A stretch of 64,000 nt of DNA from Siphonodentalium dalli (taxonomy: Eukaryota; Mollusca; Scaphopoda; Gadilida; Siphonodentaliidae). The translations under genes were made by a program, and so were the position numbers. Below the pieces are notes generated by a model. That model was not told the DNA's origin. It was given only the letters and a program-made list of their open reading frames with translations, and ran no database searches. Where the stretch lies: contig CP136068.1 in assembly GCA_032622095.1 (NCBI GenBank), forward strand, positions 150,981,365 to 151,045,364, written 5' to 3'. Shown here in pieces: positions 1-11,479 of this stretch. Positions within the stretch are counted from its first letter, which is position 1. Every line of letters starts with the position of its first letter.

Positions 1-415
1 GTTAAGTCCCGACTGACGGTTTCAGACCAAACATATCAAACTTGTCGATGCGTCCGCGACGCAAATGTATTTTAGTGTACATTGATATATTTTGTGTTCG
101 TTCTGGAGTGAGCTAATGACGCCAAAAAGGAGAGAGACATACTGCCCCTACCTGATGGTCTACAATTGTGAGCAGAAAGTGCACAATTGTTTCATTTTCC
201 CAAGATGCAAAAATAGACAAACGGCGAGATTTACATCACCCACTCGGTGGCAGATAGACGCGCTCAACGGAGTCTGCATTTGCGAGCATCTCGACCAAGA
301 TCCTGAGTGAGCAAAATTGGCGAGAAAATAAATTTCCCGTTCGTTTGAGGGGGTGTCATATTGCTGCCGCGCGGCAGTTGCTTCGAAAAAAACGAAGTAA
401 AAAAGATTTTCGTTT

Positions 416-497
416 TGGCAGCGGTGGGATTCGAACCCACGCCTCCGAAGAGACTGGTGCCTAAAACCATCGCCTTAGACCACTCGGCCACGCTACC
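416..497 (-). tRNA. tRNA-Leu-TAG: tRNA-Leu(UAG), unit 1, stem mismatch
   Basis: 82-nt type-II gene in the truncated first unit. Relative to 934-1015, position 27 is changed (accag to accat on the plus strand). This puts an A-G mismatch at the top of the anticodon stem, so function is doubtful. Confidence 0.85.
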
Positions 498-916
498 AGA
501 CGATAAGTTGGCAACACACTGTCCCAAAACAATTGAGCACATGATTCCAGACAGTAATTTACTTACTTCCTTCGTTTCTAAAATGTATTTTAGTGTACAT
601 TGATATATTTTGTGTTCGTTCTGGAGTGAGCTAATGACGCCAAAAAGGAGAGAGACATGCTGTCCCTACCTGATGGTCTACAATTGTGAGCAGAAAGTGC
701 ACAATTGTTTCATTTTCCCAAGATGCAAAAATAGACAAACGGCGAGATTTACATCACCCACTCGGTGGCAGATAGACGCGCGCAACGGAGTCTGCATTTG
801 CGAGCATCTCGACCAAGATCCTGAGTGAGCAAAATTGGCGAGAAAATAAATTTACCGTTCGTTTGAGGGGGTGTCATATTGCTGCCGCGCGGCAGTTGCT
901 TCGAAAAAAACGAAGT

Positions 917-922
917 AAAAAA
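917..922 (-). terminator. Pol III terminator of a tRNA-Leu(UAG) gene (reference)
   Basis: A run of six T on the minus strand begins 12 nt past the discriminator base of the gene at 934-1015. At least four T is the standard eukaryotic Pol III stop. The same tract follows nearly every UAG copy; in units 16 and 17 it is shortened to five. Confidence 0.85.
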
Positions 923-933
923 GATTTTCGTTT

Positions 934-1015
934 TGGCAGCGGTGGGATTCGAACCCACGCCTCCGAAGAGACTGGTGCCTAAAACCAGCGCCTTAGACCA
1001 CTCGGCCACGCTACC
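934..1015 (-). tRNA. tRNA-Leu-TAG: tRNA-Leu(UAG), unit 2 (reference copy)
   Basis: Reading the minus strand, the acceptor arm GGTAGCG pairs with CGCTGCC and discriminator A follows. The A box is TGGCCGAGTGG and the B box GGTTCGAATCC. The anticodon stem CTGGT/ACCAG encloses loop TTTAGGC, placing UAG at 34-36 after U33, and a long variable arm with a TTCG loop marks a type-II tRNA. It closely matches vertebrate cytosolic tRNA-Leu(UAG). It decodes CUA and probably CUG. CCA is not encoded, as is normal for eukaryotes. No intron is seen. Confidence 0.97.
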
Positions 1016-1630
1016 AGACGATAAGTTGGCAACACACTGTCCCAAAACAATTGAGCACATGATTCCAGACAGTAATTTACTTACTTCCTTCGTTTCTACG
1101 CCCAAATTGTTACTACAATGTTCTGATCTTGTGCCTATTGTAAAAATACCAATGCAAGCGTTCTAAATGCAAAATACGCTCTTTTTCGATACCATATAAG
1201 GATTCAATCAAGCAGTAACACTCTTTAATGTTTCCCCCAATTTCAAAGTCACTGCCACACAGTTGAGCATGGTTTGCCTGTTTACTTTGATTTTTGTTTT
1301 CTTTGGGCGAAGGAAGGGGGTGTAAACTACCGCATGCACGTACATGTATGCGAGTTTATGCAGCTGAGGTTCACAGATGGTGATTGATCGACCAGACCAA
1401 CGTTATCGACAAAGAGCCTCGGGGAATGCACAGTCATTTAAACTGAAAACACAAATTCTTGAGGCCCATTCGTTCCTCGCGCCTTTTTTGTTATTCATAC
1501 AGCTGATCCACACGTTATGAGTCATAAAGTGGACTTCCTTACTAAATTTGATACGTGCAAGTGAATTACCCAATCCGAACAACTCAAATAAGACAGATGC
1601 GTCGAGAAAAACTGGGGTGCAAAAACTAGT
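1016..1630. repeat. Array spacer between UAG and AAG genes (reference: unit 2)
   Basis: About 615 bp with no supportable gene, repeated in every full unit. The reading frames over it use non-ATG starts and recur only because the DNA recurs. Visible structure includes a near-palindrome of the form CATGCACGTACATG at about 1333-1346, which becomes the perfect palindrome CATGTACGTACATG in later units, for example 32516-32529. The AAG-gene Pol III terminator is at the right end. Confidence 0.8.
1621..1625 (-). terminator. Pol III terminator of a tRNA-Leu(AAG) gene (reference)
   Basis: T5 on the minus strand starts 6 nt past the 3' end of the AAG gene at 1631-1712. Later units keep T5 although the flanking bases change. 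Confidence 0.85.
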
Positions 1631-1712
1631 TGGCAGCGGTGGGATTCGAACCCACGCCTCCGAAGAGACTGGTGCCTTAGACCAGCGCCTTAGACCGCTC
1701 GGCCACGCTACC
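1631..1712 (-). tRNA. tRNA-Leu-AAG: tRNA-Leu(AAG), unit 2 (reference copy)
   Basis: Same acceptor, T and variable arms as the UAG gene, but the anticodon loop is CTAAGGC, giving AAG at 34-36. The D loop reads GAGCGGTCTAA. A34 of this isoacceptor is normally deaminated to inosine, so it would read CUU, CUC and CUA. Together the two genes of a unit cover all CUN leucine codons. Copies from unit 8 on have U32 (loop TTAAGGC) instead of C32. Confidence 0.97.
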
Positions 1713-2157
1713 CGATGAATTAATTTGGCAGCGCATGGTCGTTAAGTCCCGACTGACGGTTTCAGACAAAACATATCAAACTTGTCGATGCGTCCGCGAC
1801 GCAAATGTATTTTAGTGTACATTGATATATTTTGTGTTCGTTCTGGAGTGAGCTAATGACGCCAAAAAGGAGAGAGACATGCTGTCCCTACCTGATGGTC
1901 TACAATTGTGAGCAGAAAGTGCACAATTGTTTCATTTTCCCAAGATGCAAAAATAGACAAACGGCAAGATTTACATCACCAACTCGGTCGCAGATAGACG
2001 CGCGCAACGGAGTCTGCATTTGCGAGCATCTCGACCAAGATCCTGAGTGTGCAAAATTGGCGAGAAAATAAAGTTCCCGTTCGTTTTTAGGGAGGTGTCA
2101 TATTGCTGCCGCGCGGCAGTTGCTTCGAAAAAAACGAAGTAAAAAAGATTTTCGTTT
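1713..2157. repeat. Array spacer between AAG gene and next UAG gene (reference: units 2-3)
   Basis: About 445 bp without a gene, rich in perfect inverted repeats that recur in most units. These are a 6-bp stem TGCGTC/GACGCA with a 3-base loop (1789-1803), a 9-bp stem ACAATTGTG/CACAATTGT (equivalent to 680-708), the 14-bp palindrome CTGCCGCGCGGCAG (equivalent to 882-895) and CTTCG-A7-CGAAG (equivalent to 899-915). The last two lie just 3' of the UAG gene terminator on the tRNA strand. Function is unknown. Confidence 0.8.
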
Positions 2158-2239
2158 TGGCAGCGGTGGGATTCGAACCCACGCCTCCGAAGAGACTGGT
2201 GCCTAAAACCAGCGCCTTAGACCACTCGGCCACGCTACC
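2158..2239 (-). tRNA. tRNA-Leu-TAG: tRNA-Leu(UAG), unit 3
   Basis: 82 nt, identical by eye to the unit 2 reference copy, with intact A and B boxes and terminator. Confidence 0.96.
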
Positions 2240-2854
2240 AGACGATAAGATGGCAACACACTGTCCCAAAACAATTGAGCACATGATTCCAGACAGTAAT
2301 TTACTTACTTCCTTCGTTTCTACGCCCAAATTGTTACTACAATGTTCTGATCTTGTGCCTATTGTAAAAATACCAATGCAAGCGTTCTAAATGCAAAATA
2401 CGCTCTTTTTCGATACCATATAAGGATTCAATCAAGCAGTAACACTCTTTAATGTTTCCCCCAATTTCAAAGTCACTGCCACACAGTTGAGCATGGTTTG
2501 CCTGTTTACTTTGATTTTTGTTTTCTTTGGGCGAAGGAAGGGGGTGTAAACTACCGCATGCACGTACATGTATGCGAGTTTATGCAGCTGAGGTTCACAG
2601 ATGGTGATTGATCGACCAGACCAACGTTATCGACAAAGAGCCTCGGGGAATGCACAGTCATTTAAACTGAAAACACAAATTCTTGAGGCCCATTCGTTCC
2701 TCGCGCCTTTTTTGTTATTCATACAGCTGAACCACACGTTATGAGTCATAAAGTGGACTTCCTTACTAAATTTGATACGTGCAAGTGAATTACCCAATCC
2801 GAACAACTCAAATAAGACAGATGCGTCGAGAAAAACTGGGGTGCAAAAACTAGT

Positions 2855-2936
2855 TGGCAGCGGTGGGATTCGAACCCACGCCTCCGAAGAGACTGGTGCC
2901 TTAGACCAGCGCCTTAGACCGCTCGGCCACGCTACC
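2855..2936 (-). tRNA. tRNA-Leu-AAG: tRNA-Leu(AAG), unit 3
   Basis: 82 nt, same as the unit 2 copy (C32 form). Confidence 0.96.
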
Positions 2937-3379
2937 CGATGAATTAATTTGGCAGCGCATGGTCGTTAAGTCCCGACTGACGGTTTCAGACCAAACATAT
3001 CAAACTTGTCGATGCGTCCGCGACGCAAATGTATTTTAGTGTACATTGATATATTTTGTGTTCGTTCTGGAGTGAGCTAATGACGCCAAAAAGGAGAGAG
3101 ACATGCTGTCCCTACCTGATGGTCTACAATTGTGAGCAGAAAGTGCACAATTGTTTCATTTTCCCAAGATGCAAAAATAGACAAACGGCGAGATTTACAT
3201 CACCCACTCGGTGGCAGATAGACGCGCGCAACGGAGTCTGCATTTGCGAGCATCTCGACCAAGATCCTGAGTGAGCAAAATTGGCGAGAAAATAAATTTC
3301 CCGTTCGTTTGAGGGGGTGTCATATTGCTGCCGCGCGGCAGTTGCCTCGAAAAAAACGAAGTAAAAAAGATTTTCGTTT

Positions 3380-3461
3380 TGGCAGCGGTGGGATTCGAAC
3401 CCACGCCTCCGAAGAGACTGGTGCCTAAAACCAGCGCCTTAGACCACTCGGCCACGCTACC
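3380..3461 (-). tRNA. tRNA-Leu-TAG: tRNA-Leu(UAG), unit 4
   Basis: 82 nt, no difference seen from the reference copy. Confidence 0.96.
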
Positions 3462-4076
3462 AGACGATAAGTTGGCAACACACTGTCCCAAAACAATTGA
3501 GCACATGATTCCAGACAGTAATTTACTTACTTCCTTCGTTTCTACGCCCAAATTGTTACTACAATGTTCTGATCTTGTGCCTATTGTAAAAATACCAATG
3601 CAAGCGTTCTAAATGCAAAATACGCTCTTTTTCGATACCATATAAGGAATCAATCAAGCAGTAACACTCTTTAATGTTTCCCCCAATTTCAAAGTCACTG
3701 CCACACAGTTGAGCATGGTTTGCCTGTTTACTTTGATTTTTGTTTTCTTTGGGCGAAGGAAGGGGGTGTAAACTACCGCATGCACGTACATGTATGCGAG
3801 TTTATGCAGCTGAGGTTCACAGATGGTGATTGATCGACCAGACCAACGTTATCGACAAAGAGCCTCGGGGAATGCACAGTCATTTAAACTGAAAACACAA
3901 ATTCTTGAGGCCCATTCGTTCCTCGCGCCTTTTTTGTTATTCATACAGCTGATCCACACGTTATGAGTCATAAAGTGGACTTCCTTACTAAATTTGATAC
4001 GTGCAAGTGAATTACCCAATCCGAACAACTCAAATAAGACAGATGCGTCGAGAAAAACTGGGGTGCAAAAACTAGT

Positions 4077-4158
4077 TGGCAGCGGTGGGATTCGAACCCA
4101 CGCCTCCGAAGAGACTGGTGCCTTAGACCAGCGCCTTAGACCGCTCGGCCACGCTACC
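4077..4158 (-). tRNA. tRNA-Leu-AAG: tRNA-Leu(AAG), unit 4
   Basis: 82 nt, C32 form, no defect seen. Confidence 0.96.
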
Positions 4159-4601
4159 CGATGAATTAATTTGGCAGCGCATGGTCGTTAAGTCCCGACT
4201 GACGGTTTCAGACAAAACATATCAAACTTGTCGATGCGTCCGCGACGCAAATGTATTTTAGTGTACATTGATATATTTTGTGTTCGTTCTGGAGTGAGCT
4301 AATGACGCCAAAAAGGAGAGAGACATGCTGTCCCTACCTGATGGTCTACAATTGTGAGCAGAAAGTGCACAATTGTTTCATTTTCCCAAGATGCAAAAAT
4401 AGACAAACGGCGGGATTTACATCACCCACTCGGTGGCAGATAGACGCGCGCAACGGAGTCTGCATTTGCGAGCATCTCGACCAAGATCCTGAGTGAGCAA
4501 AATTGGCGAGAAAATAAATTTCCCGTTCGTTTGAGGGGGTGTCATATTGCTGCCGCGCGGCAGTTGCCTCGAAAAAAACGAAGTAAAAAAGATTTTCGTT
4601 T

Positions 4602-4683
4602 TGGCAGCGGTGGGATTCGAACCCACGCCTCCGAAGAGACTGGTGCCTAAAACCAGCGCCTTAGACCACTCGGCCACGCTACC
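4602..4683 (-). tRNA. tRNA-Leu-TAG: tRNA-Leu(UAG), unit 5
   Basis: 82 nt, no difference seen from the reference copy. Confidence 0.96.
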
Positions 4684-5298
4684 AGACGATAAGTTGGCAA
4701 CACACTGTCCCAAAACAATTGAGCACATGATTCCAGACAGTAATTTACTTACTTCCTTCGTTTCTACGCCCAAATTGTTACTACAATGTTCTGATCTTGT
4801 GCCTATTGTAAAAATACCAATGCAAGCGTTCTAAATGCAAAATACGCTCTTTTTCGATACCATATAAGGAATCAATCAAGCAGTAACACTCTTTAATGTT
4901 TCCCCCAATTTCAAAGTCACTGCCACACAGTTGAGCATGGTTTGCCTGTTTACTTTGATTTTTGTTTTCTTTGGGCGAAGGAAGGGGGTGTAAACTACCG
5001 CATGCACGTACATGTATGCGAGTTTATGCAGCTGAGGTTCACAGATGGTGATTGATCGACCAGACCAACGTTATCGACAAAGAGCCTCGGGGAATGCACA
5101 GTCATTTAAACTGAAAACACAAATTCTTGAGGCCCATTCGTTCCTCGCGCCTTTTTTGTTATTCATACAGCTGATCCACACGTTATGAGTCATAAAGTGG
5201 ACTTCCTTACTAAATTTGATACGTGCAAGTGAATTACCCAATCCGAACAACTCAAATAAGACAGATGCGTCGAGAAAAACTGGGGTGCAAAAACTAGT

Positions 5299-5380
5299 TG
5301 GCAGCGGTGGGATTCGAACCCACGCCTCCGAAGAGACTGGTGCCTTAGACCAGCGCCTTAGACCGCTCGGCCACGCTACC
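5299..5380 (-). tRNA. tRNA-Leu-AAG: tRNA-Leu(AAG), unit 5
   Basis: 82 nt, C32 form, no defect seen. Confidence 0.96.
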
Positions 5381-5823
5381 CGATGAATTAATTTGGCAGC
5401 GCATGGTCGTTAAGTCCCGACTGACGGTTTCAGACAAAACATATCAAACTTGTCGATGCGTCCGCGACGCAAATGTATTTTAGTGTACATTGATATATTT
5501 TGTGTTCGTTCTGGAGTGAGCTAATGACGCCAAAAAGGAGAGAGACATGCTGTCCCTACCTGATGGTCTACAATTGTGAGCAGAAAGTGCACAATTGTTT
5601 CATTTTCCCAAGATGCAAAAATAGACAAACGGCGAGATTTACATCACCCACTCGGTGGCAGATAGACGCGCGCAACGGAGTCTGCATTTGCGAGCATCTC
5701 GACCAAGATCCTGAGTGAGCAAAATTGGCGAGAAAATAAAGTTCTCGTTCGTTTGAGGGGGTGTCATATTGCTGCCGCGCGGCAGTTGCTTCGAAAAAAA
5801 CCAAGTAAAAAAGATTTTCGTTT

Positions 5824-5905
5824 TGGCAGCGGTGGGATTCGAACCCACGCCTCCGAAGAGACTGGTGCCTACAACCAGCGCCTTAGACCACTCGGCCACG
5901 CTACC
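5824..5905 (-). tRNA. tRNA-Leu-TAG: tRNA-Leu(UAG), unit 6, U33 lost
   Basis: The anticodon loop reads TGTAGGC, so the universal U33 is a G. The U-turn needed for decoding would be lost. All stems are intact, so it may be transcribed but is probably a poor translational tRNA. Confidence 0.85.
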
Positions 5906-6520
5906 AGACGATAAGTTGGCAACACACTGTCCCAAAACAATTGAGCACATGATTCCAGACAGTAATTTACTTACTTCCTTCGTTTCTACGCCCAAATTGT
6001 TACTACAATGTTCTGATCTTGTGCCTAGTGTAAAAATACCAATGCAAGCGTTCTAAATGCAAAATACGCTCTTTTTCGATACCATATAAGGATTCAATCA
6101 AGCAGTAACACTCTTTAATGTTTCCCCCAATTTCAAAGTCACTGCCACACAGTTGAGCATGGTTTGCCTGTTTACTTTGATTTTTGTTTTCTTTGGGCGA
6201 AGGAAGGGGGTGTAAACTACCGCATGCACGTACATGTATGCGAGTTTATGCAGCTGAGGTTCACAGATGGTGATTGATCGACCAGACCAACGTTATCGAC
6301 AAAGAGCCTCGGGGAATGCACAGTCATTTAAACTGAAAACACAAATTCTTGAGGCCCATTCGTTCCTCGCGCCTTTTTTGTTATTCATACAGCTGAACCA
6401 CACGTTATGAGTCATAAAGTGGACTTCCTTACTAAATTTGATACGTGCAAGTGAATTACCCAATCCGAACAACTCAAATAAGACAGATGCGTCGAGAAAA
6501 ACTGGGGTGCAAAAACTAGT

Positions 6521-6602
6521 TGGCAGCGGTGGGATTCGAACCCACGCCTCCGAAGAGACTGGTGCCTTAGACCATCGCCTTAGACCGCTCGGCCACGCTA
6601 CC
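6521..6602 (-). tRNA. tRNA-Leu-AAG: tRNA-Leu(AAG), unit 6, stem mismatch
   Basis: C27 is A (accag to accat on the plus strand), breaking the first anticodon-stem pair. Shared with unit 7. Confidence 0.86.
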
Positions 6603-7044
6603 CGATGAATTAATTTGGCAGCGCATGGTCGTTAAGTCCCGACTGACGGTTTCAGACAAAACATATCAAACTTGTCGATGCGTCCGCGACGCAAATGTAT
6701 TTTAGTGTACATTGATATATTTTGTGTTCGTTCTGGAGTGAGCTAATGACGCCAAAAAGGAGAGAGACATGCTGTCCCTACCTGATGGTCTACAATTGTG
6801 AGCAGAAAGTGCACAATTGTTTCATTTTCCCAAGATGCAAAAATAGACAAACGGCGAGATTTACATCACCCACTCGGTGGCAGTAGACGCGCGCAACGGA
6901 GTCTGCATTTGCGAGCATCTCGACCAAGATCCTGAGTGAGCAAAATTGGCGAGAAAATAAAGTTCCCGTTCGTTTGAGGGGGTGTCATATTGCTGCCGCG
7001 CGGCAGTTGCTTCGAAAAAAACGAAGTAAAAAAGATTTTCGTTT

Positions 7045-7126
7045 TGGCAGCGGTGGGATTCGAACCCACGCCTCCGAAGAGACTGGTGCCTAAAACCAGC
7101 GGCTTAGACCACTCGGCCACGCTACC
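7045..7126 (-). tRNA. tRNA-Leu-TAG: tRNA-Leu(UAG), unit 7, D-stem mismatch
   Basis: The 3' strand of the D stem is altered (plus strand gcc to ggc), giving a C-C mismatch near pair 11-24. The rest matches the reference. Confidence 0.85.
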
Positions 7127-7741
7127 AGACGATAAGTTGGCAACACACTGTCCCAAAACAATTGAGCACATGGTTCCAGACAGTAATTTACTTACTTCCT
7201 TCGTTTCTACGCCCAAATTGTTACTACAATGTTCTGATCTTGTGCCTATTGTAAAAATACCAATGCAAGCGTTCTAAATGCAAAATACGCTCTTTTTCGA
7301 TACCATATAAGGATTCAATCAAGCAGTAACATTCTTTAATGTTTCCCCCAATTTCAAAGTCACTGCCACACAGTTGAGCATGGTTTGCCTGTTTACTTTG
7401 ATTTTTGTTTTCTTTGGGCGAAGGAAGGGGGTGTAAACTACCGCATGCACGTACATGTATGCGAGTTTATGCAGCTGAGGTTCACAGATGGTGATTGATC
7501 GACCAGACCAACGTTATCGACAAAGAGCCTCGGGGAATGCACAGTCATTTAAACTGAAAACACAAATTCTTGAGGCCCATTCGTTCCTCGCGCCTTTTTT
7601 GTTATTCATACAGCTGAACCACACGTTATGAGTCATAAAGTGGACTTCCTTACTAAATTTGATACGTGCAAGTGAATTACCCAATCCGAACAACTCAAAT
7701 AAGACAGATGCGTCGAGAAAAACTGGGGTGCAAAAACTAGT

Positions 7742-7823
7742 TGGCAGCGGTGGGATTCGAACCCACGCCTCCGAAGAGACTGGTGCCTTAGACCATCGCC
7801 TTAGACCGCTCGGCCACGCTACC
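7742..7823 (-). tRNA. tRNA-Leu-AAG: tRNA-Leu(AAG), unit 7, stem mismatch
   Basis: Same C27A change as unit 6. The identical lesion was also seen in the UAG gene of unit 1. Confidence 0.86.
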
Positions 7824-8265
7824 CGATGAATTAATTTGGCAGCGCATGGTCGTTAAGTCCCGACTGACGGTTTCAGACAAAACATATCAAACTTGTCGAT
7901 GCGTCCGCGACGCAAATGTATTTTAGTGTACATTGATATATTTTGTGTTCGTTCTGGAGTGAGCTAATGACGCCAAAAAGGAGAGAGACATGCTGTCCCT
8001 ACCTGATGGTCTACAATTGTGAGCAGAAAGTGCACAATTGTTTCATTTTCCCAAGATGCAAAAATAGACAAACGGCGAGATTTACATCACCCACTCGGTG
8101 GCAGTAGACGCGCGCAACGGAGTCTGCATTTGCGAGCATCTCGACCAAGATCCTGAGTGAGCAAAATTGGCGAGAAAATAAAGTTCCCGTTCGTTTGAGG
8201 GGGTGTCATATTGCTGCCGCGCGGCAGTTGCTTCGAAAAAAACGAAGTAAAAAAGATTTTCGTTT

Positions 8266-8347
8266 TGGCAGCGGTGGGATTCGAACCCACGCCTCCGAAG
8301 AGACTGGTGCCTAAAACCAGCGCCTTAGACCACTCGGCCACGCTACC
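8266..8347 (-). tRNA. tRNA-Leu-TAG: tRNA-Leu(UAG), unit 8
   Basis: 82 nt, no difference seen from the reference copy. The neighbouring unit 7 copy is mutated. Confidence 0.96.
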
Positions 8348-8962
8348 AGACGATAAGTTGGCAACACACTGTCCCAAAACAATTGAGCACATGGTTCCAG
8401 ACAGTAATTTACTTACTTCCTTCGTTTCTACGCCCAAATTGTTACTACAATGTTCTGATCTTGTGCCTATTGTAAAAATACCAATGCAAGCGTTATAAAT
8501 GCAAAATACGCTCTTTTTCGATACCATATAAGGGTTCAATCAAGCAGTAACACTCTTTAATGTTTCCCCCAATTTCAAAGTCACTGCCACACAGTTGAGC
8601 ATGGTTTGCCTGTTTACTTTGATTTTTGTTTTCTTTGGGCGAAGGAAGGGGGTGTAAACTACCGCATGCACGTACATGTATGCGAGTTTATGCAGCTGAG
8701 GTTCACAGATGGTGATTGATCGACCAGACCAACGTTATCGACAAAGAGCCTCGGGGAATGCACAGTCATTTAAACTGAAAACACAAATTCTTGAGGCCCA
8801 TTCGTTCCTCGCGCCTTTTTTGTTATTCATACAGCTGAACCACACGTTATGAGTCATAAAGTGGACTTCCTTACTAAATTTGATACGTGCAAGTGAATTA
8901 CCCAATCCGAACAACTCAAATAAGACAGATGCGTCGAGAAAAACTGGGGTGCAAAAACTAGT

Positions 8963-9044
8963 TGGCAGCGGTGGGATTCGAACCCACGCCTCCGAAGAGA
9001 CTGGTGCCTTAAACCAGCGCCTTAGACCGCTCGGCCACGTTACC
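8963..9044 (-). tRNA. tRNA-Leu-AAG: tRNA-Leu(AAG), unit 8, acceptor mismatch
   Basis: First copy with the U32 loop. G5 is A (plus strand cgttacc), an A-C mismatch in the acceptor stem. Confidence 0.86.
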
Positions 9045-9487
9045 CGATGAATTAATTTGGCAGCGCATGGTCGTTAATTCCCGATTGACGGTTTCAGAAC
9101 AAACATATCAAACTTGTCGATGCGTCCGCGACGCAAATGTATTTTAGTGTACATTAATATATTTTGTGTTCGTTCTGGGGTGAGCTAATGACGCCAAAAA
9201 GGAGAGAGACATGCTGTCCCTACCTGATGGTCTACAATTGTGAGCAGAAAGTGCACAATTGTTTCATTTTCCCAAGATGCAAAAATAGACAAACGGCGAG
9301 ATTTACATCACCCACTCGGTGGCAGATAGACGCGCGCAACGGAGTCTGCATTTGCGAGCATCTCGACCAAGATCCTGAGTGAGCAAAATTGGCGAGAAAA
9401 TAAAGTTCCCGTTCGTTTGAGGGGGTGTCATATTGCTGCCGCGCGGCAGTTGCTTCGAAAAAAACGAAGTAAAAAAGATTTTCGTTT

Positions 9488-9569
9488 TGGCAGCGGTGGG
9501 ATTCGAACCCACGCCTCCGAAGAGACTGGTGCCTAAAACCAGCGCCTTAGACCACTCGGCCACGCTACC
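9488..9569 (-). tRNA. tRNA-Leu-TAG: tRNA-Leu(UAG), unit 9
   Basis: 82 nt, reference sequence. First UAG gene in the second spacer type of block 1. Confidence 0.96.
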
Positions 9570-10184
9570 AGACGATAAGTTGGCAACACACTGTCCCAAA
9601 ACAATTGAGCACATGATTCCAGACAGTAATTTACTTACTTCCTTCGTTTCTACGCCCAAATTGTTACTACAATGTTCTGATCTTGTGCTTATTATAAAAA
9701 TACCAATGCAAGCGTTATAAATGCAAAATACGCTCTTTTTCGATACCATATAAGGATTCAATCAAGCAGTAACACTCTTTAATGTTTCCCCCAATTTCAA
9801 AGTCACTGCCACACAGTTGAGCATGGTTTGCCTGTTTACTTTGATTTTTTTTTGTCTTTGGGCGAAGGAAGGGGGTGTAAACTACCGCATGCACGTACAT
9901 GTATGCGAGTTTATGCAGCTGAGGTTCACAGATGGTGATTGATCGACCTGACCAACGTTATCGACAAAGAGCCTCTGGGAATGCACAGTCATTTAAACTG
10001 AAAACACAAATTATTGAGGCTCATTCGTTTATCGCACCTTTTTTTTCTTCATACAGCTGAACCACACGTTATGAGTCATAAAGTGGACTTCCTTACTAAA
10101 TTTGATACGTGCAAGTGAATTACCCAATCCGAACAACTCAAATAAGACAGATGCGTCGAGAAAAACTTGGGTGCAAAAATTAGT

Positions 10185-10266
10185 TGGCAGCGGTGGGATT
10201 CGAACCCACGCCTCCGAAGAGACTGGTGCCTTAAACCAGCGCCTTAGACCGCTCGGCCACGCTACC
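10185..10266 (-). tRNA. tRNA-Leu-AAG: tRNA-Leu(AAG), unit 9
   Basis: 82 nt, U32 form, no defect seen. Serves as reference for the later copies. Confidence 0.96.
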
Positions 10267-10703
10267 CGATGAATTAATCTGGCAGCGCATGGTCGTTAAT
10301 TCCCGATTGACGGTTTCAGACCAAACATATCAAACTTGTCGATGCGTCCGCGACGCAAATGTATTTTAGTGTACATTAATATATTTTGTGTTCGTTCTGG
10401 GGTGAGCTAATGACGCCAAAAAGGAGAGAGACATGCTGTCCCTACCTGATGGTCTACAATTGTGAGCAGAAAATGCACAATTGTTTCATTTTCCCCAAGA
10501 TGCAAAAATAGACAAACGGCGAGATTTACATCACCCACTCGGTGGCAGATAGACGCGCGCAACGGAGCATCTCGACCAAGATCCTGAGTGAGCAAAATTG
10601 GCGAGAAAATAAAGTTCCTGTTGACCGTTCGTTTGAGGGGGTGTCATCTTGCTGCCGCGCGGCAGTTGCTTCGAAAAAAACGAAGTAAAAAAGATTTTCG
10701 TTT

Positions 10704-10785
10704 TGGCAGCGGTGGGATTCGAACCCACGCCTCCGAAGAGACTGGTGCCTAAAACCAGCGCCTTAGACCACTCGGCCACGCTACC
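10704..10785 (-). tRNA. tRNA-Leu-TAG: tRNA-Leu(UAG), unit 10
   Basis: 82 nt, reference sequence. The spacer upstream of this unit lacks a short block near 10567. Confidence 0.96.
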
Positions 10786-11398
10786 AGACGATAAGTTGGC
10801 AACACACTGTCCCAAAACAATTGAGCACATGATTCCAGACAGTAATTTACTTACTTCCTTCGTTTCTACGCCCAAATTGTTACTACAATGTTCTGATCTT
10901 GTGCCTATTATAAAAATACCAATGCAAGCGTTATAAATGCAAAATACGCTCTTTTTCGATACCATATAAGGATTCAATCAAGCAGTAACACTCTTTAATG
11001 TTTCCCCCAATTTCAAAGTCACTGCCACACAGTTGAGCATGGTTTGCCTGTTTACTTTGATTTTTTTTTCTTTGGGCGAAGGAAGGGGGTGTAAACTACC
11101 GCATGCACGTACATGTATGCGAGTTTATGCAGCTGAGGTTCACAGATGGTGATTGATCGACCAGACCAACGTTATCGACAAAGAGCCTCGGGGAATGCAC
11201 AGTCATTTAAACTGAAAACACAAATTATTGAGGCTCATTCGTTTCTCGCACCTTTTTTTTCTTCATACAGCTGTACCACACGTTATGAGTCATAAAGTGG
11301 ACTTCCTTACTAAATTTGATACGTGCAAGTGAATTACCCAATCCGAACAACTCAAATAAGACAGATGCGTCGAGAAAAACTTGTGTGTAAAAACTAGT

Positions 11399-11479
11399 TG
11401 GCAGCGGTGGGATTCGAACCCACGCCTCCGAAGAGACTGGTGCCTTAAACCAGCGCCTTAGACGCTCGGCCACGCTACC
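11399..11479 (-). tRNA. tRNA-Leu-AAG: tRNA-Leu(AAG), unit 10, D-loop deletion, probable pseudogene
   Basis: 81 nt. One G of the invariant G18-G19 pair in the D loop is missing (GAGCGTCTAA). These bases make the D-loop to T-loop contacts and are part of the A-box region, so folding should suffer. Confidence 0.83.

Noticed and set aside
680-708. Resemblance of the inverted repeat to the lac operator (AATTGTGAGC)
   Set aside because: Coincidence of a short palindromic motif in a eukaryotic repeat; no repressor context.
1720-1740. Remnant third tRNA upstream of the AAG gene (TGGCAGCG near 1728)
   Set aside because: Only eight bases match the tRNA 3' end; no T arm or other arms follow.
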